Below, one piece after another: positions 12,502-24,175 of a stretch of DNA of 64,000 nt. Source of the DNA: Charina bottae (lineage: Eukaryota > Chordata > Lepidosauria > Squamata > Charinaidae); the NCBI GenBank assembly GCA_023362775.1, contig JALMGJ010000062.1:767501-831500 (forward strand), read 5' to 3'. Made by a program: the position numbers and the translations under genes. Each line of letters starts with the position of its first letter. The stretch's first letter is position 1. Below the pieces are notes generated by a model. The model did no database searches and had not been told where the DNA came from. It was given only the letters and a program-made list of their open reading frames with translations.

Positions 12502-12835
12502 CGGGACGTGGTGGCTCAGCGGGTAAGACGCCAGGCTTGTCGATCGGAAGATTGCACGTTCGGAGGTTCGAATCCGTAGCCCCGCGTGACGGAGTGAGCT
12601 CCCGCACTCGCCCGAGCTCTTGCCAACCTAGCAATTCGAAAGCATGCAAATGCAAGTAGATGAATAGGTACCACTTCGGTGGGTAGGTAACAGCGTTCCG
12701 TGTGCGTCATGCCGGCCACATGACCGCGGAAGCGTCTTCGGACAGCTCTGGCTCTTCAGCTAACAAACGGAGATGAGCACCGGCCCCTAGAGTCAGACAC
12801 GACTGCCCAAATGTGCGGGGGGAACCTTTACCTTT
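12502..12835 (+). mobile_element. Sauria-type tRNA SINE, copy 2
   Basis: Head, middle and BovB-like tail match copy 1. A near-perfect flanking duplication is visible (ATGATGTGCTCA before, ATGATGTCACTCA after). Confidence 0.9.
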
Positions 12836-13392
12836 ATGATGTCACTCAATTCCCATGGATGGCTGGAGAACTCCAGAACGGACTGACCTATTATTGTGTG
12901 GTTCCCAATTCGCCTCTTGAGAGAATCTCGGAGGAAAGTTGGTTTCCTCCAGTGCGTACCAAGCCTTCTGGAGCTCCGTTGCTCCTGGCAACGCACGTCG
13001 GTGCACACTGAAAGAGTGGCTAGTTCCACCCACACGAATTCTCGCAGGGAAAATACCCATGCATTATTTGGGATAAATGCGAAACAGGCCTTTCTGAGCA
13101 GCTCAGAGGACGTGAGCTGTTCAATGCTCTCTTTGGGGAAAGAGACAGTGGGAATATTTCCCCCCACCCCCGACCCCAAATCTTCCTTCTATCAACCCTT
13201 AGGAAAGTGATGGTAGACCAGGCCCCCTTTTGATGATGGTGCACGATGTGACAACTCGTTGGACGTGAAGTTGTATTAATTGGGGAACCTTTGAAAACGT
13301 CAGTACGAGACGAGTTCTCCAGTGTTGTGCAGCAAAACGGTTCCCCTGATTTCTTTTTCGATTTTTTAAAATGGTTTTCCCGGGAAGAGAGC

Positions 13393-13456
13393 ACAGGTAG
13401 TCCTCACTTAATGACCATTTGTCTAGTGACGGTTCAGACTTACAACGGTGCCTTCC
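13393..13456 (+). mobile_element. TIR element CAGGTAGTCCT, 5' fragment
   Basis: CAGGTAGTCCTCACTTAATG and about 45 more bases match the other copies, then similarity is lost. Confidence 0.7.
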
Positions 13457-13985
13457 CCAAACCGTCCTCGTTGCTCTCCCCCTGCCCTCATTTCTCCCCT
13501 TCTGGCATTTCCCACACTTCTCTCATCCTCTCGGGGCCCAACCCAGCGCCTCCCACGCCGGCACACGCCTCCAGTTCAGGGTAATCACAGGCCTCCCCCG
13601 GGTGCTGCTTTGCGTGCCACTTAATCCTGCTGCTCAGTAATAATGATGTCTGACGGGTCCGATTCACGGCGGAGGAGGCTGCCGCGGCAGGTTTCTGCCT
13701 GAACAGCTGCCAAGTGACCGCTCTGAATTGCTGGGCTCCACTTTGGCCTTCAGCAAAGGCCGTTCTCTCCGGGTGACATCAGAAGGCGAGGGCTGGAGCG
13801 ATTGCTGGGTTGCTGGGGGGAGCGGCGGAAAGTTGCACGGGGGCCTTTTTTTCACGTCCCTGTTTCTCCTGCAATAGCCATGCTCTGCACGAACTTCACC
13901 TGCTCCATTCAAGCAATTTGGGAACTCCCTAGCTGGAGCAGGACATTCGACTTGATGGACTGGGTCACCCTCATTTAATGGAGCC
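13457..13985. other. GC-richer intronic stretch
   Basis: The GC content is raised around 13640-13870. No exon or repeat recognised. Confidence 0.4.
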
Positions 13986-13990
13986 TATGC

Positions 13991-14686
13991 TCCTCCCTCC
14001 CTCCCTCCCTCCCTCCCTCCCTCCCTCCCTCTCACCACCCATCACCCATCTTCCTTCCTTCCTTCCTTCCTTCCTTCCTTCCTTCCTTCCTTCCTTCCTT
14101 CCTTCCTTCCTTCCTTCCTTCCTTCCTTCCTCTCACCACCCATCTCCCATCTCCCATCTCCCATCTCCCATCATCTCCCATCTCCTCCCTCCCTCCCTCC
14201 CATCTCCCATCTCCTCCCTCCCTTCCATCTCCCATCTCCTCCCTCCCTCCCTCTCACCACCCATCTCCCATCATCTCCCATCTCCTTCCTTCCTTCCTTC
14301 CTTCCTTCCTTCCTTCCTTCCTTCCTTCCTTCCTTCCTTCCTTCCTTCCTTCCTCCATCTCCCATCATCTCCCATCATCTCCCATCATCTCCCATCATCT
14401 CCCATCATCTCCCATCATCTCCCATCTCCTTCCTTCCTTCCTTCCTTCCTTCCTTCCATCCATCCATCCATCCATCCATCCATCCATCCATCCATCTCCC
14501 ATCATCTCCCATCTCCTCCCTCCCTCCCTCCCTCCCTCCCTTCCTTCCTTCCTTCCTTCCTTCCTTCCTTCCTCATCTCCCATCATCTCCCATCTCCCTC
14601 CCTCCCTCCCTCCCTCCCTCCCTCCCTCCCTCCCTCCCTCCCTTCCTTCCTTCCTTCCTTCCTTCCTTCCTTCCTTCCTTCCTTCC
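13991..14686. repeat. CCTT/CCCT/CATCTCC low-complexity field, block A
   Basis: Runs of CTCC, TTCC and CATC alternate with CCCATCTCCCATCATCT phrases. The top strand is almost purely pyrimidine outside the CATC and CACC units. Long open frames here encode only Pro/Ser/Phe repeats and are not genes. Confidence 0.97.
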
Positions 14687-15128
14687 ATGGGGTTCAAAAA
14701 AGTTGTGTCAATCTTTGGAAGCCATCCACGAGCTTCCTGCCAACTCCCACCAGATGTTCATCTCACCCTTCTCATTCCAGGGATCAGAAGTAATAAACCT
14801 CTTCATCACAACTTGGCCCAAAGACCTGTTGTACACCTGCTCCCCGTTCCTGAGATTAGTTCAAAGCCAGAGAAGCTTAGAACATCCAGCTGGGCCAAGC
14901 GGTTCTGTAACTAAGGCATAGGAACATCTTGCCCATGGATGCCCTGGAGTTACCAGACCTACTGAGCCTATGGAGATTCAACTACCTGGGTCCCAACTGC
15001 CTGTCTGGAGGTGGAGTGGGATAGGAGAGCAAAATCATAATTGACCGTCCTACCAATGAGCTTCCATCACATGCCAAGATGAGTTCACATGGTGAGCCTT
15101 CTGAAGATGGGTCCAAAAGAAAGGACCC
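14687..15128. repeat. 442-bp segment of tandem duplication, copy 1
   Basis: Non-simple sequence between two pyrimidine fields, repeated almost identically at 16258-16699 (offset 1571). One visible difference is AGAACATCC versus AGAGCATCC. Its origin is not recognised. Confidence 0.95.
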
Positions 15129-16257
15129 TTCCTTCCTTCCTTCCTTCCTTCCTTCCTTCCTTCCTTCCTTCCTTCCTTCCTTCCTTCCTTCCTTCCTTCC
15201 TTCCTCTCACCACTCATCTCCCATCTCCTATCTCCTTCCTTCCTTCCTTCTTTCCACCACCCATCTCCTATCTCCCTTCCTCTCACCTCCCTCCCTCCCT
15301 CCCTCCCTCCCTCCCTCCTTCCTTCCTTCCTTCCTTCCTTCCTTCCTTCCTTCCTTCCTTCCTTCCTTCCTTCTCCCATCATCTCCCATCTCCTCCCTCC
15401 CTCCCTCCCTCCCTCCCTTCCTTCCTTCCTTCCTTCATCTCCCATCATCTCCCATCATCTCCCATCTCCCTCCCTCCCTCCCTCCCTCCCTCCCTTCCTT
15501 CCTTCCATCTCCCATCATCTCCCATCATCTCCCATCCCCTCCCTCCCTCCCTCCCTTCCTTCCTTCCTTCCTTCCTTCCTTCCTTCCTTCCTTCCTTCCT
15601 TCCTTCCTTCCTTCCTCTCCCATCATCTCCCATCATCTCCTATCCCATCTTCCTTCCGTCCTCTGTCCCTCCCCAGTCCCCCTCCCTCCCTCCCTCCCTC
15701 CCTCCCTCCTTCCTTCCTTCCTTCCTTCCTTCCTTCCCCCATCTCCCATCTATCTCCCATCTCCCATCTCCCATCATCTCCCATCTCCTCCCTCCCTCCC
15801 TCCCTCCCTCCCATCTCCCATCTCCTCCCTCCCTTCCATCTCCCATCACCTCCCTCCCTCCCTCTCACCACCCATCTCCCATCATCTCCCATCTCCTTCC
15901 TTCCTTCCTTCCTTCCTTCCTTCCTTCCTTCCTTCCTTCCTTCCTTCCTTCCTTCCTTCCTCCATTTCCCATCATCTCCCATCATCTCCCATCATCTCCC
16001 ATCATCTCCCATCTCCTTCCTTCCTTCCTTCCTTCCTTCCTTCCTTCCTTCCATCCATCCATCCATCCATCCATCTCCCATCATCTCCCATCTCCTCCCT
16101 CCCTCCCTCCCTCCCTCCCTCCCTCCCTCCCTTCCTTCCTTCCTTCCTTCCTTCCTTCCTTCCTTCCTCATCTCACATCATCTCCCACCTCCCTCCCTCC
16201 CTCCCTCCCTCCCTCCCTCCCTCCCTCCCTTCCTTCCTTCCTTCCTTCCTTCCTTCC
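15129..16257. repeat. CCTT/CCCT/CATCTCC low-complexity field, block B
   Basis: Same motifs as block A. The part from about 15780 to 16257 has the same order of sub-blocks as block A, so the duplication included the repeat field as well as the 442-bp segment. Confidence 0.97.
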
Positions 16258-16699
16258 ATGGGGTTCAAAAAAGTTGTGTCAATCTTTGGAAGCCATCCAC
16301 GAGCTTCCTGCCAACTCCCACCAGATGTTCATCTCACCCTTCTCATTCCAGGGATCAGAAGTAATAAACCTCTTCATCACAACTTGGCCCAAAGACCTGT
16401 TGTACACCTGCTCCCCGTTCCTGAGATTAGTTCAAAGCCAGAGAAGCTTAGAGCATCCAGCTGGGCCAAGCGGTTCTGTAACTAAGGCATAGGAACATCT
16501 TGCCCATGGATGCCCTGGAGTTACCAGACCTACTGAGCCTATGGAGATTCAACTACCTGGGTCCCAACTGCCTGTCTGGAGGTGGAGTGGGATAGGAGAG
16601 CAAAATCATAATTGACCGTCCTACCAATGAGCTTCCATCACATGCCAAGATGAGTTCACATGGTGAGCCTTCTGAAGATGGGTCCAAAAGAAAGGACCC
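16258..16699. repeat. 442-bp segment of tandem duplication, copy 2
   Basis: Near-identical to 14687-15128. It is followed by a third, shorter TTCC/CATC run at 16700-16835. Confidence 0.95.
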
Positions 16700-16835
16700 T
16701 TCCTTCCTTCCTTCCTTCCTTCCTTCCTTCCTTCCTTCCTTCCTTCCTTCCTTCCTTCCTTCCATCCATCCATCCATCCATCCATCCATCCATCTCCCAT
16801 CATCTCCCATCATCTCCCATCATCTCCCATCTCCT
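16700..16835. repeat. TTCC/CATC field, block C
   Basis: Pyrimidine-rich tetramers, then CATC units and CATCTCC phrases, ending where unique sequence resumes. Confidence 0.95.
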
Positions 16836-17935
16836 CCCACTCCACTGTGGCTTCCCCTCTCCAAGTCCTGGCCTTCTCGTAGGACTGCACGCAAGCAACT
16901 TTCACAGACAGAGTTAGCTTTCTCTTCCATCTTACTACCAGGATACAGCGAGCCTCTCTCAACTCATCCCATCTCTCACATCTAGAGATTCATCCTGGGA
17001 GGCTCTCTGTGAAGACCACCAGCCTCCATCATGGGACCTTCAGCTCCTACTTCAACCTCATTCAAAATTGTCCCCAGAGCACCAGACTTGGAACGTGGCA
17101 TTCCTAATAACCATAACGTCTGCTGGTGGGTGTCAGATATTGTATCATCCAGGTGTATCATCCTGTGTCTAGACCCAACGTACTTGGTGAACCCAGTCTT
17201 CGCTGGTACTGGAAAGGATTACTCTCTTCCTTTGCCCCAATCTCAAATCTTTATGACCATTCCTGTCTTCTGAGACCTTTTCTAGTCTAACATTATATTA
17301 ATTCGAGGTAGGAGGACCAGTCTTGGATTTTGGATCACTCAATTTCAATAATGACATCCCATACTCATCCCAAGAGATGTGTATGTTTGCGACTGAAGGG
17401 GTTGTGTTCCACTCGAAGACACCAGATGCTCAGGAATGAACTCACGAAAAGTTGTCGGTCCTTCTCAGGTTTATTGAATTTTAGAATTTGCAGTATACAT
17501 GTGTCAATAAACCCATGAAAAATTTGCTTCACTGAAGATTGCACTGCTTTTCCTTGTAGGAAGGAGCTACAGCTTTTGTCATCCCCACTTGTTGGATTTT
17601 TCCATCAACGAAGATGGCATTTATGTGCCTTTCTCTTTGTATAAACACCAAGCAGGATATCATTGTTGTTCATCCTCAAGGATTTTCTGGATTTGTGCCA
17701 AATCTATTTCCACGGACGGAGAACATTCACACAACAGATCTCTGCATTGACCCTTCTTCTGGTTCACAGGATACATTGAATCATAAACTAACCACAGTGC
17801 TCTCAGATTACATGAGATGCGATGCCCCCAAACGGCAGAAGATCTCTAAGATGAGCTAGACATTCAAGAATGCTAAACATTAACTTCTCATAGATGTTAA
17901 TGGAATCCGAGCTGCAAAAATTCAGATTCGAAGAA
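16836..17935. other. Unidentified intronic sequence
   Basis: Mixed-complexity sequence. Two nearby AATAAA-type signals (about 17505 and 17640 region) and several short frames are present, but no family was recognised. It could be a decayed mobile element continuing the unit found in the 442-bp segment. Confidence 0.35.
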
Positions 17936-18062
17936 GGACCGTTTAACATTATCTGTATGATTTTATATTTATTTATATTGATCAATTTTAATTGTTGTGT
18001 TTTGTAAACCACCCTTCGGGGGAGATGGTGCGGTGATAGAAATTGAAAAATAAATAAATAAA
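17936..18062 (+). mobile_element. L2-like LINE 3' tail
   Basis: GTAAACCACCCTTCGGGGGA followed by a TAAATAAATAAA tail matches the 3' hairpin end seen at 11480-11590 and 59684-59762. Confidence 0.6.
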
Positions 18063-18197
18063 CGAATTATCCTGTGATCTGGGCTACCTCTTGAGGCTAT
18101 GAACCTGGATCAAGTTACAGACGACTGAGCTATCCGTAGTTACTAGTTATGATCATAGTTAAAAAATCATGGTGCACCTTGAGTGCCAGTGACTGTG

Positions 18198-18287
18198 AAA
18201 GAAACCAGTTATCCTTCTGCCTGGGCTTGTGATCTTCTCAATACAGTTGGTTGGCTAAAAGGGTGGACCAGGTGGCAATGGGACCAT
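18198..18287. repeat. Left arm of 90-100 bp inverted repeat
   Basis: Its reverse complement matches 18589-18690 almost fully. The right arm has a 12-bp insertion (GTGTCTCCTGGT) and about two substitutions. Confidence 0.92.
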
Positions 18288-18434
18288 TCCAGCAACGTTC
18301 TCACGTTGATTGTGGTACTTAAGAGTGCCTGCACAATTTCCCCAGCTTAGCCCTCTTGTGTTCAGGCAAAGTAGGCTGGCACCCATCTAAGGGAAAACTT
18401 GCTGATGGTAAGTTCTGTCCAACAATCCAACCCC

Positions 18435-18580
18435 TTACAGAAGTGGTGGATCTTCCATCTCTGGAGGCTTTCAAGAAGCTTGAAATGGACGGTTTAATTG
18501 GCTTTCCTGCACATGGCAGAAGGTCGGACTAGGTGACCTTTGTCTTCCCTTCCCACGCTACTATCCTATGATTCTGTGGT
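18435..18580 (+). mobile_element. CR1 LINE 3' end fragment
   Basis: CR1-like phrases occur in order (GATCTTCCATCTCTGGAGG, GGACTAGGTGACC), and it ends with ATGATTCTGTG, the CR1 octamer-type terminus. Confidence 0.75.
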
Positions 18581-18588
18581 TTCTCTTG

Positions 18589-18690
18589 ATGGTCCCATTG
18601 CCACTTGGTCCACCCTTTTGTGTCTCCTGGTAGCCAACCAACTGTATTGAGAAGATCACAAGCCCAGGCAGAAGGATAATTGGTTTCTTT
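18589..18690. repeat. Right arm of inverted repeat
   Basis: Inverted partner of 18198-18287. It ends 90 bp before the 50-bp minisatellite. Confidence 0.92.
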
Positions 18691-18780
18691 ACAAACCACG
18701 TTTGCTCTGGAGCAGCTGGTGCATCTCACTGCTGTCTCTTGCTGCCAAGCTGGCACGTGCAAGAAGAAAGACAAAATTGA

Positions 18781-21156
18781 TCATAAGGAGGACACCCAGC
18801 TCTTCCTTTCTGAACCTCTTAAGGAGGACCTCATAAGGAGGACACCCAGCTCTTCCTTTCTGAACCTCTTAAGGAGGACCTCATAAGGAGGACACCCAGC
18901 TCTTCCTTTCTGAACCTCTTAAGGAGGACCTCATAAGGAGGACATCCAGCTCTTCCTTTCTGAACCTCTTAAGGAGGACCTCATAAGGAGGACACCCAGC
19001 TCTTCCTTTCTGAACCTCTTAAGGAGGACCTCACAAGGGGGACACCCAGCTCTTCCTTTCTGAACCTATTAAGGAGGACCTCATAAGGAGGACACCCAGC
19101 TCTTCCTTTCTGAACCTATTAAGGAGGACCTCATAAGGAGGACACCCAGCTCTTCCTTTCTGAACCTCTTAAGGAGGACCTCATAAGGAGGACACCCAGC
19201 TCTTCCTTTCTGAACCTATTAAGGAGGACCTCATAAGGAGGACACCCAGCTCTTCCTTTCTGAACCTCTTAAGGAGGACCTCATAAGGAGGACACCCAGC
19301 TCTTCCTTTCTGAACCTCTTAAGGAGGACCTCATAAGGAGGACACCCAGCTCTTCCTTTCTGAACCTCTTAAGGAGGACCTCACAAGGGGGACACCCAGC
19401 TCTTCCTTTCTGAACCTCTTAAGGAGGACCTCATAAGGGGGACACCCAGCTCTTCCTTTCTGGACCTCTTAAGGAGGACCTCATAAGGAGGACACCCAGC
19501 TCTTCCTTTCTGAACCTATTAAGGAGGACCTCATAAGGGGGACACCCAGATCTTCCTTTCTGGACCTCTTAAGGAGGACCTCATAAGGAGGACACCCAGC
19601 TCTTCCTTTCTGAACCTATTAAGGAGGACCTCATAAGGAGGACACCCAGCTCTTCCTTTCTGGACCTCTTAAGGAGGACCTCATAAAGAGGACACCCAGC
19701 TCTTCCTTTCTGAACCTATTAAGGAGGACCTCATAAGGAGGACACCCAGCTCTTCCTTTCTGAACCTCTTAAGGAGGACCTCATAAGGGGGACACCCAGC
19801 TCTTCCTTTCTGAACCTCTTAAGGAGGACCTCACAAGGGGGACACCCAACTCTTCCTTTCTGAACCTCTTAAGGAGGACCTCATAAGGAGGACACCCAGC
19901 TCTTCCTTTCTGAACCTCTTAAGGAGGACCTCATAAGGGGGACACCCAGCTCTTCCTTTCTGAACCTCTTAAGGAGGACCTCATAAGGAGGACACCCAGC
20001 TCTTCCTTTCTGAACCTATTAAGGAGGACCTCATAAGGAGGACACCCAGCTCTTCCTTTCTGAACCTCTTAAGGAGGACCTCATAAGGAGGACACCCAGC
20101 TCTTCCTTTCTGAACCTCTTAAGGAGGACCTCACAAGGGGGACACCCAGCTCTTCCTTTCTGAACCTCTTAAGGAGGACCTCATAAGGGGGACACCCAGC
20201 TCTTCCTTTCTGAACCTCTTAAGGAGGACCTCATAAGGGGGACACCCAGCTCTTCCTTTCTGAACCTCTTAAGGAGGACCTCACAAGGGGGACACCCAGC
20301 TCTTCCTTTCTGAACCTCTTAAGGAGGACCTCATAAGGGGGACACCCAGCTCTTCCTTTCTGAACCTCTTAAGGAGGACCTCATAAGGGGGACACCCAGC
20401 TCTTCCTTTCTGAACCTCTTAAGGAGGACCTCATAAGGGGGACACCCAGCTCTTCCTTTCTGAACCTCTTAAGGAGGACCTCATAAGGAGGACACCCAGC
20501 TCTTCCTTTCTGAACCTCTTAAGGAGGACCTCATAAGGAGGACACCCAGCTCTTCCTTTCTGAACCTCTTAAGGAGGACCTCATAAGGGGGACACCCAGC
20601 TCTTCCTTTCTGAACCTCTTAAGGAGGACCTCATAAGGAGGACACCCAGCTCTTCCTTTCTGAACCTCTTAAGGAGGACCTCACAAGGGGGACACCCAAC
20701 TCTTCCTTTCTGAACCTCTTAAGGAGGACCTCATAAGGGGGACACCCAGCTCTTCCTTTCTGAACCTCTTAAGGAGGACCTCACAAGGGGGACACCCAGC
20801 TCTTCCTTTCTGAACCTCTTAAGGAGGACCTCACAAGGGGGACACCCAGCTCTTCCTTTCTGAACCTCTTAAGGAGGACCTCACAAGGAGGACACCCAGC
20901 TCTTCCTTTCTGAACCTCTTAAGGAGGACCTCATAAGGAGGACACCCAGCTCTTCCTTTCTGAACCTCTTAAGGAGGACCTCATAAGGAGGACACCCAGC
21001 TCTTCCTTTCTGAACCTCTTAAGGAGGACCTCATAAGGGGGACACCCAGCTCTTCCTTTCTGAACCTCTTAAGGAGGACCTCATAAGGAGGACACCCAGC
21101 TCTTCCTTTCTGAACCTCTTAAGGAGGACCTCATAAGGAGGACACCCAGCTCTTCT
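18781..21156. repeat. 50-bp minisatellite, 47 full units
   Basis: Units start TCATAAGGAGGACACCCAGC and end TTAAGGAGGACC. Unit starts fall at 18781 + 50n up to 21131, so the array holds 47 full units plus a partial one with no net insertion or deletion. Variation is limited to a few sites: ATAAGGAG, ATAAGGGG or CAAGGGG at the start, CTCTT or CTATT, GAACC or GGACC. The 50-bp period shifts frame each unit, so it does not encode a repeated peptide. There are no spacers, so it is not a CRISPR-like array. Confidence 0.98.
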
Positions 21157-21159
21157 TTG

Positions 21160-21834
21160 TTGAAGATTGCTGAAGCGCCTTTACACCGCATATTGGGAAG
21201 AGTTCAGAAAACAGACCGCCTAGCTTACCTTTGCTACCCGGTGAGGCGATGATATAGCTTCTTTCCCGTTGTGCCTGTGTGCATGTTACCGTGGAATCCA
21301 TTACGGGAGAAGTAATTAACAATTTCTTATGCTGAGAGAACAGAAGGTTTTCTGTGGTTCTCGCCCCTCTGCTGCGGGTTTCTGGCAAGGGAAGGCATTA
21401 CGTTTTCTATCTCCAAACCAGTAGGGGGGGAGGAACCACTCGCACATGAGCTGCAGGATGGAATTATTGTTATTAATAAAAGCAGCAAGGAGTCGTCTCT
21501 TCGGGTGGGATGGAAAACCTTGCTTGGGGCTGTCGGCGTTGTCTGGCTGGGCTGATCAGAGTTGGCCGAGGTCGGCACAGGTGTTTCTGCTAATTGACAT
21601 AATCATCCCCCAAAACGTGCTGAGATCAGGGACCGAGCAAGGGAACACAGGCCAGACCTAACAGAGAGAGCCGTGATGGATAAGCAAGACTTCACCCCAT
21701 CATGCAGGCGAAACCTCACCTGGGTGTGGGACATCTGCTGGATTGATTAGTTGCCAACCACTTGCTCTCTCGGGGAAAGATTGGGCCGAGCTTCTTCTTT
21801 CCAGGTTGTTCTGCAACGAAATCTAGAGGATTTC
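21160..21834. other. Intronic stretch after the minisatellite
   Basis: Nothing recognised; looks unique. Confidence 0.4.
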
Positions 21835-22690
21835 ATAGAATCCCAGAGTTGGAAGGAACCTTAGTGGTTACCGAGGCCAACCACCCGGATTCATGAAAGA
21901 TCCATTCCAGCATCTCTGATAGGTGACCATGCCACCTCTGTCGGAAGGCCTCCAATGAGGAGAGCTTGCCACTTTGTCCCATGAGCTGGTAGCTCCTACA
22001 GTCAGGAAGTCCCTCCTGGTGTGAAACCTGAACTTGTTCCTTGGTAGGTTACGGTCCTCCCCTCTGGAACAACAGAGAAGAAGTGACAACGCTTCAGATA
22101 TTTGACCCCTAACAGATCTTCCCCCAGGTAATCTTTTCTGTGGGCTAAACTCAGCTGACCATACGTCCTGTTTTTTTAGCATTTTTCAACCGTCCCGTCG
22201 TTTTGATAAAAATCTCAATTTTGTCCCGTTTTTTAAACCCGGCGGGAATGGCGCGGAAGGAGGATCCGAGCCGGAGCTGCCGATTGGAGGCAGCCCGGAA
22301 GAGGAAGCCCTCCCGCCTATCAGCGCGCGGCAAAGGAGGAACCGGGGGGGGGCGGGGTTTGCAAGCGGGAGCCAATCGCGCGGACCAGGGGGTGGGGTTT
22401 GCAGGCAGGAAACAATCGTGCGGACCAGGGGGAGGGGACCCCTGTCTTTTTCATGAGTACCGAATATTACATAAGACCCCATCCCGTTTTGCCATCCCAA
22501 TGTCCCGTTTTTGTCTCAAGGAAATATGTATGGTCAGCCTAGGCTAAACACACCCAGATCCTTCCTCTCAGGGTGTGGCTTCCTGACTCATCACCATCTT
22601 GGTAACTCCGCCCTGAATCTACTCCAATTTGTCACTATCCTTTTTGAATTGTGTTGCCCAGACCTGGACACAATCTCTCCACATGGAGCC
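21835..22690 (-). mobile_element. CR1 LINE 3' fragment split by a hAT element
   Basis: The minus-strand CR1 3' region starts at TCATAGAATCCCAGAGTTGG and continues through CR1-like phrases. It is interrupted exactly at 22151-22541 and resumes with ACACCCAGATCC. The host sequence at the break (GGCTAAAC) is duplicated. Confidence 0.85.
22151..22541 (+). mobile_element. hAT MITE family 1, copy in CR1
   Basis: The termini are TCAGCTGACCATA and TATGGTCAGCCTA, flanked by a perfect 8-bp duplication GGCTAAAC at 22143-22150 and 22542-22549. That duplication length is the hAT signature. The interior is GC-rich, with CCAATCGCGCGGACC and GGGGCGGGGTTTGC repeats, and contains no transposase. Confidence 0.93.
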
Positions 22691-23798
22691 TGACTTGGGC
22701 AGGATAGCATGGGTTTCCACCCCCCATGGTCACACGGCAGCAGGTTTACTATGTGAACACAGTCACTGTGTTTTGTTGGAGGACCACCATGTGAAGTTTC
22801 TTAGAACATACAAAAATTCATGGAGGACAGGTCTGTCAAGGCTTATTCACCTTAAGGACTCCATGTTACGTCAAGATTAAGCCCAGAAGACCTCCAAATC
22901 CAGTGGCAGAAGAACCATGGTGGGAGAGGGGCAGATCTCCAGCTCCTGGAGGCATCTGGTTGGCACTGTGGGAACAAAATTCTGAACTAAAATGGACCTT
23001 GGTTTGATCTAGCATGCCTTCCTTGTGTTCTTACGTTAATCTCTGTAGAGTTTAGCAAGTTGTGGGAATCGAGCCTGTGTGGAACAGGTTTCAAGAGGGA
23101 TAGCCCCAACATTAGCCTCCCCCCCTCCAAAAAACAGCAACAACAACCCACAAGAAAGAGACGGGTGGCAGTTAAAAACCAACGTCGTTGCTTTCTACCA
23201 GATAGTTCTGACTGGGTTTGGCACTTTTGACCAACAGATCCTTCCCAAAGTTCTAGGATAGCTCAAGATATCATAATGCAGGCACTGTTCCAAGCCATGC
23301 ACATTTTTGTAACTGATGAGTTGAGATTCTGTCCATTCCTACTGTGTCCAAGTGCTTCTCCAGATCTTTTGGCGTGGCACCAAACGCACCAAGCACTATT
23401 GACACCTCAAGAACGTCCTTTTTCCACATTTGCTCGATCTTTTTCCAAAGGTCTCACATATCGCTATTTTTTTCTAGTTCTTTCTCACTGACCCTGCTGT
23501 CTCCAGCTACTGCAGTGTCAATTATCCATACTTGTTTCTTGTAACTACAGTCACGTCTGGCTTATTTTGGGCTAAGTGTTTATCAGTTTGGAAGTTATTA
23601 CAGTTGGAGATGATGACGCAGGCTTAAGCCACAGCAAACTGGTCAATCTTCAAGAAGCTACAAGGCTTATGGCCGGCCTTCTTATTAATTCAACCCTTGT
23701 TCACTGGCCTCATGGTCTCTGCCGTCTCTCATAAAGGATCCTTTGGGATCTTTCCATTGGAGGCTTCCAGAGAAATAAAGAAAGGTGGGGGGTGAATA
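22691..23798. other. Intronic stretch without recognised features
   Basis: No exon or named repeat seen. Confidence 0.4.
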
Positions 23799-24175
23799 CA
23801 GGTAGTCCTCGCTTAACGACCACAATTGGGACTGGAATTTCAGTTGCTAAGCGAAGCGGTCATTAAGCAAATCCAACCCCATTTTACGACCTTTTTTGCA
23901 GCGGGCATTAAGTGAATCATGGCGGGCATTAAGCGAACCACCTGGTCGTTAGGCAAACCACGCGGTTCCCCATTGATTTTGCTTGCCAGAAGCTGGCCAG
24001 GAAGGTCGAAAATGGCGATCGCATGACCACAGGATGCTGCGATGGTCATAAATGCAAACCGGTTGCCAAGTGCCCAAATTGTGATCACGGGGACGCTACA
24101 ACAGTTGTAAGTGTGAGGACTGGTCGTAAGTCTTTTTTTCAGCACCGTCGTAAGTCTGGACAGTCACTAAACAAA
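23799..24175 (+). mobile_element. TIR element CAGGTAGTCCT, 3' end lost
   Basis: CAGGTAGTCCTCGCTTAACG follows a TA. The body is in the opposite internal order to copy 1 and similarity ends near 24175 without the closing GAGGACTACCTG. Confidence 0.8.

Noticed and set aside
15079..16492. Long open frames of about 467 codons in the CCTTCC field
   Set aside because: They encode only Pro/Ser/Phe/Leu repeat from the microsatellite in several frames at once; no start context, splice sites or domain.
18781..21156. CRISPR-like array
   Set aside because: Units are contiguous with no unique spacers, and the context is vertebrate.
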